From Leptospira fluminis (GTDB lineage Bacteria; Spirochaetota; Leptospiria; Leptospirales; Leptospiraceae): a stretch of DNA of 64,000 nt. The DNA is taken from positions 372,001 through 436,000 of the forward strand of contig NZ_RQEV01000003.1 in NCBI RefSeq assembly GCF_004771275.1, in the 5' to 3' direction. Under the pieces are notes generated by a model. The model saw only the letters and a list, made by a program, of their open reading frames with translations. It made no database searches and was not told the DNA's origin. The translations under genes and the position numbers were made by a program. Shown here in pieces: positions 50,067 through 59,111 of this stretch. Every line of letters starts with the position of its first letter. The first letter of the stretch is position 1.

Positions 50067-50164
50067 ATCCCCGTCCGTTTTAGGAATGGTGAAGGTTTAA
50101 TTGCTGGACTTTCTTTCGTAAATTCGGATCCTTTTCTTCCGCATTAGGATCCGGTTTTTCGATT

Positions 50165-51148
50165 ATGAAAGATTTAGAAAAAGGGGAAATATACGAGGCG
50201 ATCCAAACACTCGATTTGGGAAAGGATCAAATCAGGAAATTTCTTATTTCCCTTTTTCCCGAAAGGGAGCCCAAAGAATGGGTTCGATTCGCCAGTATTT
50301 CCTTTTTGGGATTAGGGCTAGCGTTATTTTCCTCAGGGGTCGTTTTTTTCTTCGCTTATAATTGGGCGGGGATGCATCGATTCTCCAAATTGGGATTGAT
50401 CTCTTGTTCTTTAGCGGCGGCTGTCGGGTCGTACCTGCTAGGTAAATCCGAAAGTTACTCCAAACAAGCATTGCTGATTCTTGCCTCGGTCTTGGTGGGT
50501 GTTCTCCTTGCCGTTTACGGACAAATCTATCAAACCGGGGCGAACGCCGTAGACTTATTCTTAGGATGGACCTTTTTAAGTCTAGGTTTCGTCGTTGCGG
50601 GGAATTCCCCTCCGCTTTGGTTCCTATGGATATTACTTTCGAATATTACGATAGAACTGTACCAGAGACAGATTTTTTTCCGGGATGAAAGCCCGTACTC
50701 ATATTCCTTTGCGCTTCTTTTCAATGCCGCAGCAGTTGTTCTGTACGAAAAAGAGAATCAGAAGAACGATTCCAAGGAAATTGCGGGGTGGTTTCCGAAT
50801 ACCGTCGGATTCTTGACCTATTATTATGCGACTTTCGGTTCCATTTTCAGCATATTCAGAGACGTAAAGGGAGAAGGAGATCTCCTGATGGTCTGCCTTT
50901 CGTTAGCAACCTTATCGGTTGGCTATTTCGTTTATCGTTATAAGATTAAGCGACTAGGAATATTGGCTCTATCTCTGCTGTCCGCAATCACATTGGTTTT
51001 TTCCGTCTTTGTGAGAATCTTCGATTGGAAAGATTTCGCCCTTCCGTTTTTATTCGGAGGTATAGCGCTGACTGCGGCTACGGCATGGAGCGCAAGGCAT
51101 CTGTTGCGAATCCGGAACGAATGGAAAAAGGGGGAAAGAGAAGGATGA
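50165..51148 (+). CDS. DUF2157 membrane protein
   Basis: A 327-residue protein with a cytosolic N-terminus (~45 residues) and about nine membrane helices. The DUF2157 pattern ALFSSGVVFFFAYNWAGM lies near residues 53-70. It is encoded with a DUF4401 protein (4-base overlap) and a GDYXXLXY protein. These three families occur together in many bacteria as a conserved module of unknown function. Confidence 0.85.
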   Translation: MKDLEKGEIYEAIQTLDLGKDQIRKFLISLFPEREPKEWVRFASISFLGLGLALFSSGVVFFFAYNWAGMHRFSKLGLISCSLAAAVGSYLLGKSESYSKQALLILASVLVGVLLAVYGQIYQTGANAVDLFLGWTFLSLGFVVAGNSPPLWFLWILLSNITIELYQRQIFFRDESPYSYSFALLFNAAAVVLYEKENQKNDSKEIAGWFPNTVGFLTYYYATFGSIFSIFRDVKGEGDLLMVCLSLATLSVGYFVYRYKIKRLGILALSLLSAITLVFSVFVRIFDWKDFALPFLFGGIALTAATAWSARHLLRIRNEWKKGEREG

Positions 51149-52200
51149 AACCTTTCGAAATTCCGCCGGAACTGAACTTAAACGCCGAACAAAAGGAAAA
51201 ATTGCATTCCTTCCTAACCCGTGGGGAAAGTTCCGATACCCCTTGGTATGTTCACTTGGTGGTAATTCTCGGTTCCTGGTTTGCGACCATGCTTTTACTC
51301 TTGTTTCTATTTATCGCAAAAATATTGGAGACGACCGAGAGCTTGAAAGTGATAGGGGCCTTGGTATCTATCGGATCGATAGCAATCCCAATGTTGGATA
51401 AAAGGAAAAAGATTTCGGAGTCTTTTACCGTTTCCATAGGATTCTTAGGACAAGTATTGTTATTTTTAGGTATCGCCTTTTCCCGGTCCGAAATCCTTTC
51501 CTTCAGCGCGTCGGTTCTGATCGTGGAAATTTTTCTCTACCTTTTCTCCGGAACTTGGATACAAAAATTCGTTTCGGTCCTTCTGATTTTTTCTTCCTCC
51601 GTGATCCTCCTGGAAGAGAACGAAATGTCGTTCGGAATTCATATCATGCTGGCATTGTCCGGATTTGCGATCGTTCTTTTATTTCGGTACGAAGTCGAAA
51701 TCCTTTCCTTGGGAAAAGCCATACGACCGTTCTACATACCCACAATCTACGGCTTGACACTTGCGATTTCCGGGATCCCGGCTCTATCCGCCGTAGGTGG
51801 AAACTACATATCAACGGATTGGAGAATCTCCGGTACGATAGGAATTCTGGTCTTAGCGATTTATCTTTGGACTTGTATGAATCCGATCCTGAAAGATACT
51901 CCTTTTATACAAGGGCTCACGGTCGGAGCGATTTGCATACTTCTGATTCCGACTCTGCAAGCTCCGGGAATTTCATTTTCGGTTTTTTTAATCACCGTCG
52001 GTTTCAGGCAAAGACTATATCTCATACTGATGCTGGGAATCCTATCCATATCCTGCTATTTAGTGGATTATTATTATTCTCTTAAGTTTACCCTGCTGAT
52101 AAAATCGTACATTTTACTGGGTTCCGGCGCCCTATTCCTTTTCGCCTATCTTTATCTATCAAAACTGTATGATAGAAAGGAACTAGAGAATGAGCGATAA
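51145..52200 (+). CDS. DUF4401 membrane protein
   Basis: A 351-residue protein with about ten membrane helices, of the DUF4401 type that accompanies DUF2157. I chose ATG 51145 (MKPFEIPPEL) because it overlaps the upstream stop as ATGA and GAAAGAGAAGG precedes it; codons further up overlap the DUF2157 gene. The C-terminus YLSKLYDRKELENER is cytosolic. Its end overlaps the third gene of the module by 11 bases. Confidence 0.84.
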   Translation: MKPFEIPPELNLNAEQKEKLHSFLTRGESSDTPWYVHLVVILGSWFATMLLLLFLFIAKILETTESLKVIGALVSIGSIAIPMLDKRKKISESFTVSIGFLGQVLLFLGIAFSRSEILSFSASVLIVEIFLYLFSGTWIQKFVSVLLIFSSSVILLEENEMSFGIHIMLALSGFAIVLLFRYEVEILSLGKAIRPFYIPTIYGLTLAISGIPALSAVGGNYISTDWRISGTIGILVLAIYLWTCMNPILKDTPFIQGLTVGAICILLIPTLQAPGISFSVFLITVGFRQRLYLILMLGILSISCYLVDYYYSLKFTLLIKSYILLGSGALFLFAYLYLSKLYDRKELENER

Positions 52201-52678
52201 AATCCGAAAAATCCTAGTCCTGCTTAACCTGATCGTCGTTCTGGCGTTTTTAGGGAAGGAAACCTGGCAAAAGGAGAGAATCAGGGAAAAAGGAGAATTG
52301 TTCCTTTTCGCTTTAGCTCCGGTGGATCCCCGTTCCCTGATGCAGGGCGACTATATGCGATTGGGTTACGAAATTACCCGAAGCAATTTTTCCGACGATT
52401 TACCCAATCGGGGGTTTTTGATTTTTACTCCCGACTCCGAAAGAGTGGCGCGATTCGTACGATTCCAGAAAGATTCGGAACCGATTTCTACAAGCGAGAG
52501 AAAAATAAAATTCCATCGTTCCCAATTCGCGGTGAGTTTCGGAGCGGAAGAGTATTTTTTTCAGGAAGGAACTGCGGACAAATTCTCCGAGGCCAAATTC
52601 GGAGGCTTAAAAGTAGACGCTGCCGGGAACGGAATTCTGGTCGGAGTCTACGACAAAAATCGGAAAGAAATCAGGTGA
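52190..52678 (+). CDS. GDYXXLXY-motif protein
   Basis: A 162-residue protein with one N-terminal membrane helix (about residues 8-24) and an extracytoplasmic domain. It bears the name-giving motif GDYMRLGYE near residues 56-64, preceded by DPRSLMQ. It completes the DUF2157-DUF4401-GDYXXLXY module. The function of the family is unknown. The next gene is convergent, 29 bases away. Confidence 0.87.
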   Translation: MSDKIRKILVLLNLIVVLAFLGKETWQKERIREKGELFLFALAPVDPRSLMQGDYMRLGYEITRSNFSDDLPNRGFLIFTPDSERVARFVRFQKDSEPISTSERKIKFHRSQFAVSFGAEEYFFQEGTADKFSEAKFGGLKVDAAGNGILVGVYDKNRKEIR

Positions 52679-52707
52679 ACGTCTAAGGAAAGCCGCTTAA
52701 GTTCGAC

Positions 52708-53121
52708 TTACTCCTCCGAAAAGGACAGGATCCTTCGGAAGGAATCGGCGGATACCGGTTTAATTAGATAATCCCGAACATAGGGAATGTCTTTGGCCTT
52801 TTTAATGTCCGCATCGTCGACCGACGAACTTATCATATAAATGATCGGTTTTTTTAAGAGCATGCCTTCGAACAGGGAATATTCCTCCAGAAACTGCCAG
52901 CCGTCCATGTAGGGCATATTTATATCTAGAAGGATAAAATCCGGAATGGATTCCGGATCCGTAATATGATCCTTTAAAAAGGAAATCGCCCCTTCTCCAT
53001 CCGAGAACACGTCGAAATTCTCCAAAATTCCGGCCTTTTCAATGGTTCTTTTTGCGATAGCGACGAAGATATCATCGTCGTCGATCAATAAGAGTCTCCG
53101 CTTTCTAAATTGCGAATTCAT
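52708..53121 (-). CDS. Single-domain response regulator
   Basis: A 137-residue CheY-type receiver with no output domain. The acidic pocket IDDDDI, phospho-acceptor Asp in LLDINMPYMDGW, Ser/Thr site ISSS and Lys of IKPVS are all present. The start at ATG 53121 (MNSQFRKRR) lies inside the end of the kinase gene, an overlap of 17 bases, so the two are translationally coupled. It probably accepts phosphate from that kinase. Confidence 0.92.
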   Translation of the reverse strand: MNSQFRKRRLLLIDDDDIFVAIAKRTIEKAGILENFDVFSDGEGAISFLKDHITDPESIPDFILLDINMPYMDGWQFLEEYSLFEGMLLKKPIIYMISSSVDDADIKKAKDIPYVRDYLIKPVSADSFRRILSFSEE

Positions 53122-55018
53122 AACCTTTGTTAAGCTGAACAATGAATTTCGTACCTACATCCGGCTCACTTTCCACGCGGATTTCTCCGCCTAGGGATTC
53201 CACTTGGTTTTTGGTCATGAATAGACCCAATCCTTTTCCTTCGGTATCTCTATGAAAAGTCTTATGCAATCTGAAAATCTGATTGCCGTATTTATTCAAA
53301 TCCAAACCCAAACCGTTGTCCTGAACCTCGATCATTAAAGCGCTATTCTGCCAATAGGTTCTAACATTTATACAAAGCTTTCGTTTAGGCGACCTATATT
53401 TCAAGGCGTTGGAAAAAAGATTCAGTAGAATGCTTTCCAGATATATCTTAGGATAAACTACTCCTGGCGCGTCCTTAAAATCGGTATTAATAATGGCCCC
53501 GACTTCCATGATCTGACCGAGAAACATCCCTTTCACGCGTTCAAAGACTTCCTCGAAATAGATCTGTTCTGACGAGACATTCGCGTTCTGTCTGATCTTG
53601 ATCACCTCGACGAGCTCGTTCAAAGTGCATAAAAGTTGATCCGCCGTCTCTTTCAGATATTCGACGAATTCCTTTTTTTCCTCCTCCGTCTCGGCTTCTT
53701 CCAGAAATTTTATCAGAGTAGAGATATTTCCGATCGGAGAACGGATATTATGCGAAACGATTTGATTGAATTCCTCGAGCTGACTTATCCTCTCCTGTAA
53801 GGTTTTGCTGACGGACTTCAACCGGGAATTCTTCTCTCTCAGGATATTCTCCAAAGTCCGTCGACGGGAGATATCCTGAACCTGAACGACTACGAACATC
53901 AATTCTCCCGAGTCTTTTCTAACCGCTACCGCAGTAATAAGAGTCCATATCAGAAAACCTTTTTTATGAAGATACCGTTTGATTAACTGCCCGGATTCCT
54001 TCTCTCCGGAAAAAATCCGACCGAACATCTCCTCCACTAGGGCGGTATCCTCGGAAAAAGCGATGTCGTTCAACTTCTTGGACCAAAGTTCTTCAGCGGG
54101 ATATCCGACCAGATCGGAAAAGGATTGGTTCACTTCGATAAACCTGCCTTCCTTATCCAACAGGAAGATCCCGATTCCGGAGTTGTGAAACGCGAGAGAA
54201 AATTTCTTTTCACTGATCCGAATCTCCTCTTCCACGATTTTAGAAAGGGTGATATCCTGAATGGCACCGTAGATTCCGACGATCTTTCCGTCGGAATAAT
54301 TCGCTTTCCCCTGGCTTCGAAGCCACTTAACTCTGCCGGATTGGGTGACGATCCTGTGTTCAAAGGAATAACTTTCCCCCGTTTCTCCGAGTCTCCGGTT
54401 GTGATGCATTACGATAACAAGATCTTCCGGATGGCAATATCCGTAGATGATCTCCTTATTGAGTCCGCTACTCGGATTCCGTTCGAAGATGCTGTAAACT
54501 TCTTCGGTCCAATGGATCGTCCCTGTTAGAAAATCGGATTCCCAGCCGCCAACATGAGCAAGCTCGCTCATTAGACCGGAAAGTCTCTCCGACAATTTTA
54601 ACTTATCGAGAAGTTCGATCTGATCGCTGATCTCCCGAGTCGTAGTATGCAGATATTTTATTTTGCCGGAAACGTCCGGTATTGGTTGCGTGTGGGTCTG
54701 AAGCCAAACGTATGTCCCTTCTTTTTTTAAAAACCGGTAGTCGATGGAATGGGGATTCGTACCGGCTTTGGCTAGATCGTGGGATTCGAGACGTATCCTT
54801 CGCCTATCTTCCGCATGAATAAAATCGTACGGATCCCGATTTAAAAGTTCCCGGGGTTCGTATCCGGTCAACTCCTTGCAGCGAGGATTCGCATACAAAT
54901 ATCTACCTTCTATATCGTGCAGACAAACCATATCCCTGCTCTTTTCGACAAGGATTCGGAAGAAGGCTTCGCCCTGAAAGTCAGCGGGTAAGGTTCCGTT
55001 GTCTTCTTGCACATTCAT
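53105..55018 (-). CDS. Three-PAS soluble histidine kinase
   Basis: A 637-residue cytosolic sensor kinase without membrane helices. It has three PAS/PAC units (about residues 15-135, 150-270 and 275-395), then a coiled coil and HisKA domain with the phospho-His in IVSHNIRSPIGN (about residue 433). The HATPase domain has N-box NLFSNALKYRS, DNGLGLDL and GKGLGLFMTKN. The SHNIRSPIGN variant with Asn after His matches HWE/PAS-type kinases of this group. It is followed by its likely partner receiver. The signal is unknown; the PAS pockets show no clear heme or flavin residue. Confidence 0.93.
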   Translation of the reverse strand: MNVQEDNGTLPADFQGEAFFRILVEKSRDMVCLHDIEGRYLYANPRCKELTGYEPRELLNRDPYDFIHAEDRRRIRLESHDLAKAGTNPHSIDYRFLKKEGTYVWLQTHTQPIPDVSGKIKYLHTTTREISDQIELLDKLKLSERLSGLMSELAHVGGWESDFLTGTIHWTEEVYSIFERNPSSGLNKEIIYGYCHPEDLVIVMHHNRRLGETGESYSFEHRIVTQSGRVKWLRSQGKANYSDGKIVGIYGAIQDITLSKIVEEEIRISEKKFSLAFHNSGIGIFLLDKEGRFIEVNQSFSDLVGYPAEELWSKKLNDIAFSEDTALVEEMFGRIFSGEKESGQLIKRYLHKKGFLIWTLITAVAVRKDSGELMFVVVQVQDISRRRTLENILREKNSRLKSVSKTLQERISQLEEFNQIVSHNIRSPIGNISTLIKFLEEAETEEEKKEFVEYLKETADQLLCTLNELVEVIKIRQNANVSSEQIYFEEVFERVKGMFLGQIMEVGAIINTDFKDAPGVVYPKIYLESILLNLFSNALKYRSPKRKLCINVRTYWQNSALMIEVQDNGLGLDLNKYGNQIFRLHKTFHRDTEGKGLGLFMTKNQVESLGGEIRVESEPDVGTKFIVQLNKGYEFAI

Positions 55019-55210
55019 CGGACTTATTCATAAGACCCGTTTTTCGAGCTAAAAACACGGGTTAGACGAAGAAAAAGTACAATATCTTTATGGAAAGAAG
55101 GATAAAAAAGGATATTTTTATATTACGGAGAACGAGGATCAAAATGAGCGGGAAAAAGGAGGGAATTCCGTACGAAACAAAAACGTGAAGAACGCCCTAT
55201 CGAATCCGAA

Positions 55211-55444
55211 TTATTCTCCGTCGTCTCCGATCGCTTCTACAGGACAAATTTCCTTCGCTTTACGGGCACAAATTTGTTCTTCCGGCGTCTGAGGTTGGCG
55301 ATGAAAATACACCTTCGATTCGTCGTCGGTATATTTCAAAAGCATGGGAGCTTCCTCTAGACAATCGTTGCAGGGCACGCAAGTATTATCTATGTAGTAC
55401 TTGCCTGGAGCATTTTCAGGAACTTTATCGTGCTTATCGGCCAT
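55211..55444 (-). CDS. Ferredoxin (4Fe-4S)
   Basis: A 77-residue acidic electron carrier. CVPCNDC (about residues 22-28) and the later CPVEAI (about 67-72) supply the four ligands of one 4Fe-4S cluster. This spacing, with a long loop between, is typical of the single-cluster ferredoxins of the Fer4_13/Fer4_15 type. No partner oxidoreductase is adjacent, and the gene seems monocistronic. Confidence 0.9.
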   Translation of the reverse strand: MADKHDKVPENAPGKYYIDNTCVPCNDCLEEAPMLLKYTDDESKVYFHRQPQTPEEQICARKAKEICPVEAIGDDGE

Positions 55445-55617
55445 GATCTACCAGGGATTATCGAACATATGTTTAGTCAACTCGGTTTTCCGAAGATCGG
55501 CTTACGGGTTTGTCGCGATTTTTCCCCGAGGTTCCTCCGGTTTCTCATGTAAAACTTTTAAGGCGAATCTCCTTGACCGGGAGCCCGTCTAAGAAAACAT
55601 CGTAAACGCAAGCTCGA

Positions 55618-55706
<89 letters not shown>

Positions 55707-55730
55707 GATTGTCCTCCTCAGGATTCCCTT

Positions 55731-55964
55731 ATGGAACCGTTCGGTAAGACTTTTCTCTGGATCGGAGCTATCTTCCTTTTTCTAGGATTCCTTTTTTTAT
55801 TCGGTTCCAAACTTCCTTTTTTCTCCTCCTTAGGAAATCTTCCGGGAGACATCCGAATCGAAAAAGAAAACTTCCGATTTTATTTTCCCATCACCACATC
55901 CATTTTAATCAGCGTCATCCTCTCCACGATTCTCTATATTTGGAATAGAATCGCCGGACATTGA
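55731..55964 (+). CDS. DUF2905 small membrane protein
   Basis: A 77-residue protein with two membrane helices (about residues 7-24 and 53-71) joined by a loop containing LGNLPGDIRIEKENFRFYFP, which is the DUF2905 signature. Its function is unknown. ATG 55731 comes 27 bases after the tRNA, so it could lie on the tRNA transcript. Codons upstream in this frame fall within the tRNA and are rejected. Confidence 0.9.
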   Translation: MEPFGKTFLWIGAIFLFLGFLFLFGSKLPFFSSLGNLPGDIRIEKENFRFYFPITTSILISVILSTILYIWNRIAGH

Positions 55965-55967
55965 TCG

Positions 55968-57161
55968 ATGACTCCGGACTTTCTCCCCAAATTCAGCGAC
56001 CGATTCGATTTTGAAGCGGGAGAAAACCCACTGTATTCCAAAGTCGGAGATTTGAAAAAAGCGGGAACGCCGATCCTGGATCTAACCGTTTCGAATCCTA
56101 CTCGGGTAAAACTCTCCTTTCCAGGGGAGGCGATTTTACATTCCCTCACGAAAAACGCAGGCCTGGTATACGAACCGGAACCTCAGGGTTCCGAAGTCGC
56201 CAGGAATTGTGTGGCCGAGTATTACCGCGAACGAGGACTGGATATACTTCCGGAAGATCTATTTTTGACCTCCTCATCATCCGAAGCATATTCGTATATT
56301 ATAAAATTACTCTGCGATCCGGGGGACGAAATTCTAATCCCTTCTCCCGGTTATCCTTTGTTCGAATTTTTGGCCCTGCTGGAAGGAGTAAAATTCAACT
56401 CATACCGCTTAGATCCGATCCAAGATTGGAAACCGGACTTCGAGGGTCTAAAAGAAGCGGTCTCCGCGAAAACCAAATTATTGTTCCTCGTCTCTCCGAA
56501 CAATCCGACCGGCTCCACGTTAAGCGAATCGGATTTTTCCGCACTGGTCCGATTTTGCGAGTCTAATGGGATCGGAATCGTACTAGACGAGGTATTTTGC
56601 GATTATTTCCACTCCGAAGGAACCCGACACTCGGAGCTCCACACCCGGAAAGTCCCTTTTTTTCGGATCAACGGGATTTCCAAAATTCTCGCATTGCCTC
56701 AAATGAAACTCTCATGGATCCACGTAGACGGTCCGGAGAGCTGGAAAACGGAATGTAAGGAAAGACTCGAAATCATATCGGATACGTATCTCTCCGTCGC
56801 TTCTCCCATACAACATGCCCTCTCAGATTTGATGCCTTGGAGAAAATTGATCCAAGGACAAGTTCTACGAAGAATATCCAGAAATCTTAAAATTCTTTCC
56901 GGGATGATTCCGAGCGCCGAAAAAATCCGGTACCGACCTCCCATGGCAGGTTGGTACGCGGTTTTAGAATCGGATTTCTTCTTGGAACAAGAGACGTTTT
57001 GTCTCCGCCTTCTGGAAAAGGAACATACTCTCGTTCATCCGGGATGTATGTTTGGATTTCCGGAGGATCACCCCGCCATCGTCTTAAGTCTCTTACCGGA
57101 AACCGAAATTATAGAAGCGGGAATCGCAAAAATTCTAGACTTTGTTGCTGGAAACGGGTAG
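55968..57161 (+). CDS. Class I/II aminotransferase
   Basis: A 397-residue PLP-dependent aminotransferase of fold type I. The motif SPNNPTGS (about residues 176-183), the region LDEVFCDYF with the PLP-binding Asp, and the PLP Lys in SKILALPQMKLSWI (about residue 245) are visible. Substrate cannot be read; amino acid, kynurenine-like or alanine-type activity is possible. It starts three bases after the DUF2905 stop. The AraC-type regulator gene is convergent, 24 bases away. Confidence 0.92.
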   Translation: MTPDFLPKFSDRFDFEAGENPLYSKVGDLKKAGTPILDLTVSNPTRVKLSFPGEAILHSLTKNAGLVYEPEPQGSEVARNCVAEYYRERGLDILPEDLFLTSSSSEAYSYIIKLLCDPGDEILIPSPGYPLFEFLALLEGVKFNSYRLDPIQDWKPDFEGLKEAVSAKTKLLFLVSPNNPTGSTLSESDFSALVRFCESNGIGIVLDEVFCDYFHSEGTRHSELHTRKVPFFRINGISKILALPQMKLSWIHVDGPESWKTECKERLEIISDTYLSVASPIQHALSDLMPWRKLIQGQVLRRISRNLKILSGMIPSAEKIRYRPPMAGWYAVLESDFFLEQETFCLRLLEKEHTLVHPGCMFGFPEDHPAIVLSLLPETEIIEAGIAKILDFVAGNG

Positions 57162-57185
57162 GGATATCTCATCGCGTACCGGTTC

Positions 57186-58790
57186 CTATTTTTTGTTCGA
57201 TAACTTTTCCCTGCGAAAAAAAAGTTCCTTGTACTGCTTGGGAGTCAACCCGGTCGCCTTTTTAAATTCGACATTAAAGGAAGTTTTAGAACCGAATCCC
57301 ACCGTAAACGCTATATTCAAAATATTCCTCTCCGTTCCCGATTCCAGGATGCGTTTCACTTCCTCTATCCTTTTGGAATTCACGTAAGAGGCAAAATTCA
57401 TTCCCAATCTAGAATTCATAAGTTCGGAAAGTTGGTGCTGGTTCAAGCCCAATCTATCCGCTACGTCCTGGAGCTGGAGATTTTCCTCGAGGTACGGTTT
57501 TTCCGAATCCATGAGTTTCAATAAGGACTCCAAAGACCGATCCACGTCGACTCCGGATAATTTCGATTTCGTATATTTCCTTTTTTTGTCGAACGGGTTC
57601 GGACTCAGATAGGATTTCTTTTTTTCCTCTAATTTTCTGGAGGATTTTCGAATTACGTTATAAAAGAGCACGATCAAATCCAAAGGTAGAAGGATCGGAA
57701 GCGCATAGACCGTAAAAAACGTATAACCGACAAAGCCTAAATAATAAAATATACTGGTATAGCCGAGCAACATGTAAACGGTCCATGAGAATAAGAACAG
57801 TCGCAATTTCCTATTTCCCGTTCTTTGTAGATAAATTCCCGCAAACAAGATCATAGGCATCGCAAAGGCATATAAAAAGGCCGTAATCTTGGAAAGAACA
57901 TGCAAGTAGCTGTCGAAAAAAACCATCGGCAAAGAAGCAAGGGAAGCGAAAATACATCCCCGAAGTACGGCGTTCAGGCAAGGCATACTTCTTTTCGTTT
58001 CCAAAAATTTCCGTATAAACTGGAAGAATAGGATCGTAGTGACGCCGAAGAAAAAATAATTCTTTTTTTCGGACCAATGAGAACTCCCCGAATCGAAGAA
58101 TTCGTATATGTTTCCGAAATTTACGTCGTAAGAAAGCCACATACATAAGATGTAACCGGCGTAGAGAACGAATTCCTGTAATCCTGTCGTTTTGTAATAA
58201 AGAACCGCCGCAAATATCATTAAAATGTAAAGACAAGCGGATGAGGAAAAGAGGAAGGTTTCAAAGGCCAAATCGCTTCTAAGACCGGCTTCATCCATCA
58301 ATTCCATCGGAAAAGACATCATAGACGTCGATTCTATCCGTAAAAGGAATTCCTTTTCCTCTCCCGGATTCCCTTGCAGACGGAACGACGGATAGGGGAA
58401 ATTTTGAACCGGCCAATCCGATCTGGGAATACGATCGCCTACCGTTTGAATAGCGTTCGGTCTTCCCGCCAAATAGAGTTCCGCCCTATCCTGAGCCCTC
58501 CAGCGTAGGACGAGAAATAGATCCTGTTGCTCCCCTTCCCGAAAATGGACCCGAAAACGGAACCAATATGACTTATCGGAAAAGCTGAAATTCAAGGAGG
58601 AAAAGCCGATCCTCTTCCAATCGAAAAGATCGCCGTTGCTTAAGGGCGAAAAGTCCCCCCTGTCACTTTCCAAAAATTCCAAATTGGAAGTTATATTTTT
58701 TGAATGTATAGAATCCTTTAATCGTAAGGATTCCGAAAATAGCGGACCCCCACAAAGGAGGGCAAACGCCAGCATAACGTAATTTCGCAT
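57186..58790 (-). CDS. 7TM-DISM membrane AraC-family regulator
   Basis: A 534-residue protein. After a signal peptide comes a periplasmic 7TMR-DISMED2 beta-sandwich domain (about residues 25-165, SYWFRFRVHFREGEQQD). Seven membrane helices of the 7TM-DISM type follow (about 180-395), then a basic linker and a cytosolic AraC-type double helix-turn-helix (about 425-525: LQDVADRLGLNQHQLSELMN, then ILNIAFTVGFGSKTSFNVEFKK). It is a membrane-bound transcription regulator sensing a periplasmic carbohydrate-like ligand, by analogy with the family. Its targets are unknown. The gene is monocistronic. Confidence 0.92.
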   Translation of the reverse strand: MRNYVMLAFALLCGGPLFSESLRLKDSIHSKNITSNLEFLESDRGDFSPLSNGDLFDWKRIGFSSLNFSFSDKSYWFRFRVHFREGEQQDLFLVLRWRAQDRAELYLAGRPNAIQTVGDRIPRSDWPVQNFPYPSFRLQGNPGEEKEFLLRIESTSMMSFPMELMDEAGLRSDLAFETFLFSSSACLYILMIFAAVLYYKTTGLQEFVLYAGYILCMWLSYDVNFGNIYEFFDSGSSHWSEKKNYFFFGVTTILFFQFIRKFLETKRSMPCLNAVLRGCIFASLASLPMVFFDSYLHVLSKITAFLYAFAMPMILFAGIYLQRTGNRKLRLFLFSWTVYMLLGYTSIFYYLGFVGYTFFTVYALPILLPLDLIVLFYNVIRKSSRKLEEKKKSYLSPNPFDKKRKYTKSKLSGVDVDRSLESLLKLMDSEKPYLEENLQLQDVADRLGLNQHQLSELMNSRLGMNFASYVNSKRIEEVKRILESGTERNILNIAFTVGFGSKTSFNVEFKKATGLTPKQYKELFFRREKLSNKK

Positions 58791-58894
58791 ATTCTAGGAA
58801 ATTCATATTGGTCTCGGACCGTTTCCTAGCAAACTAAAATTAGTTCACTTTTATAATTCCGAACGATTCCGTCGGTCTCTTCATATATAATTTC

Positions 58895-59057
58895 ATTCGT
58901 ATTCGATTTAAGAAGAGAATGTTCGGGTGCGCCGACGGCGGAAAATACATCCGAATGCGCTGTTTCCATCAGGAAAAGCGGAAATAGATCGCCTTGCCTC
59001 GAGCGAAATTTCCTTCGCTCGAACCATTAACACCCGCCGGAAAGGCGGGCTTTTTTT
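58895..59057 (+). ncRNA. Candidate structured ncRNA
   Basis: No open frame is seen on the + strand, yet the DNA holds successive hairpins. TTCGGGTG (58922-58929) pairs with CATCCGAA (58948-58955) and encloses CGCC/GGCG. A CGCT-TTTCC/GGAAA-AGCG hairpin lies near 58958-58980, and a perfect CGAGCGAA/TTCGCTCG stem lies at 59000-59021. A strong + strand terminator follows. A TATAAT at 58886-58891 could be the -10 element. It is not recognisable as SRP RNA, tmRNA, RNase P RNA or a riboswitch known to me. Confidence 0.55.
59033..59057 (+). terminator. Strong intrinsic terminator with no + strand gene upstream
   Basis: CCCGCC (59033-59038) pairs with GGCGGG (59044-59049) and is followed by C and T7. 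It points to the + strand, but both neighbouring genes are on the - strand. This is the main evidence for an RNA gene here. Confidence 0.92.
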
Positions 59058-59111
59058 GAGAACAATGCCGACCGGATGGTCGCGTTAGAAAGAGAGGGCG
59101 ACTAACGTCCT

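Noticed and set aside
58895..59057. Identity of the ncRNA candidate as SRP RNA, tmRNA, RNase P RNA or a known riboswitch
   Set aside because: None of the core motifs of those RNAs that I know are found, so no name was given.
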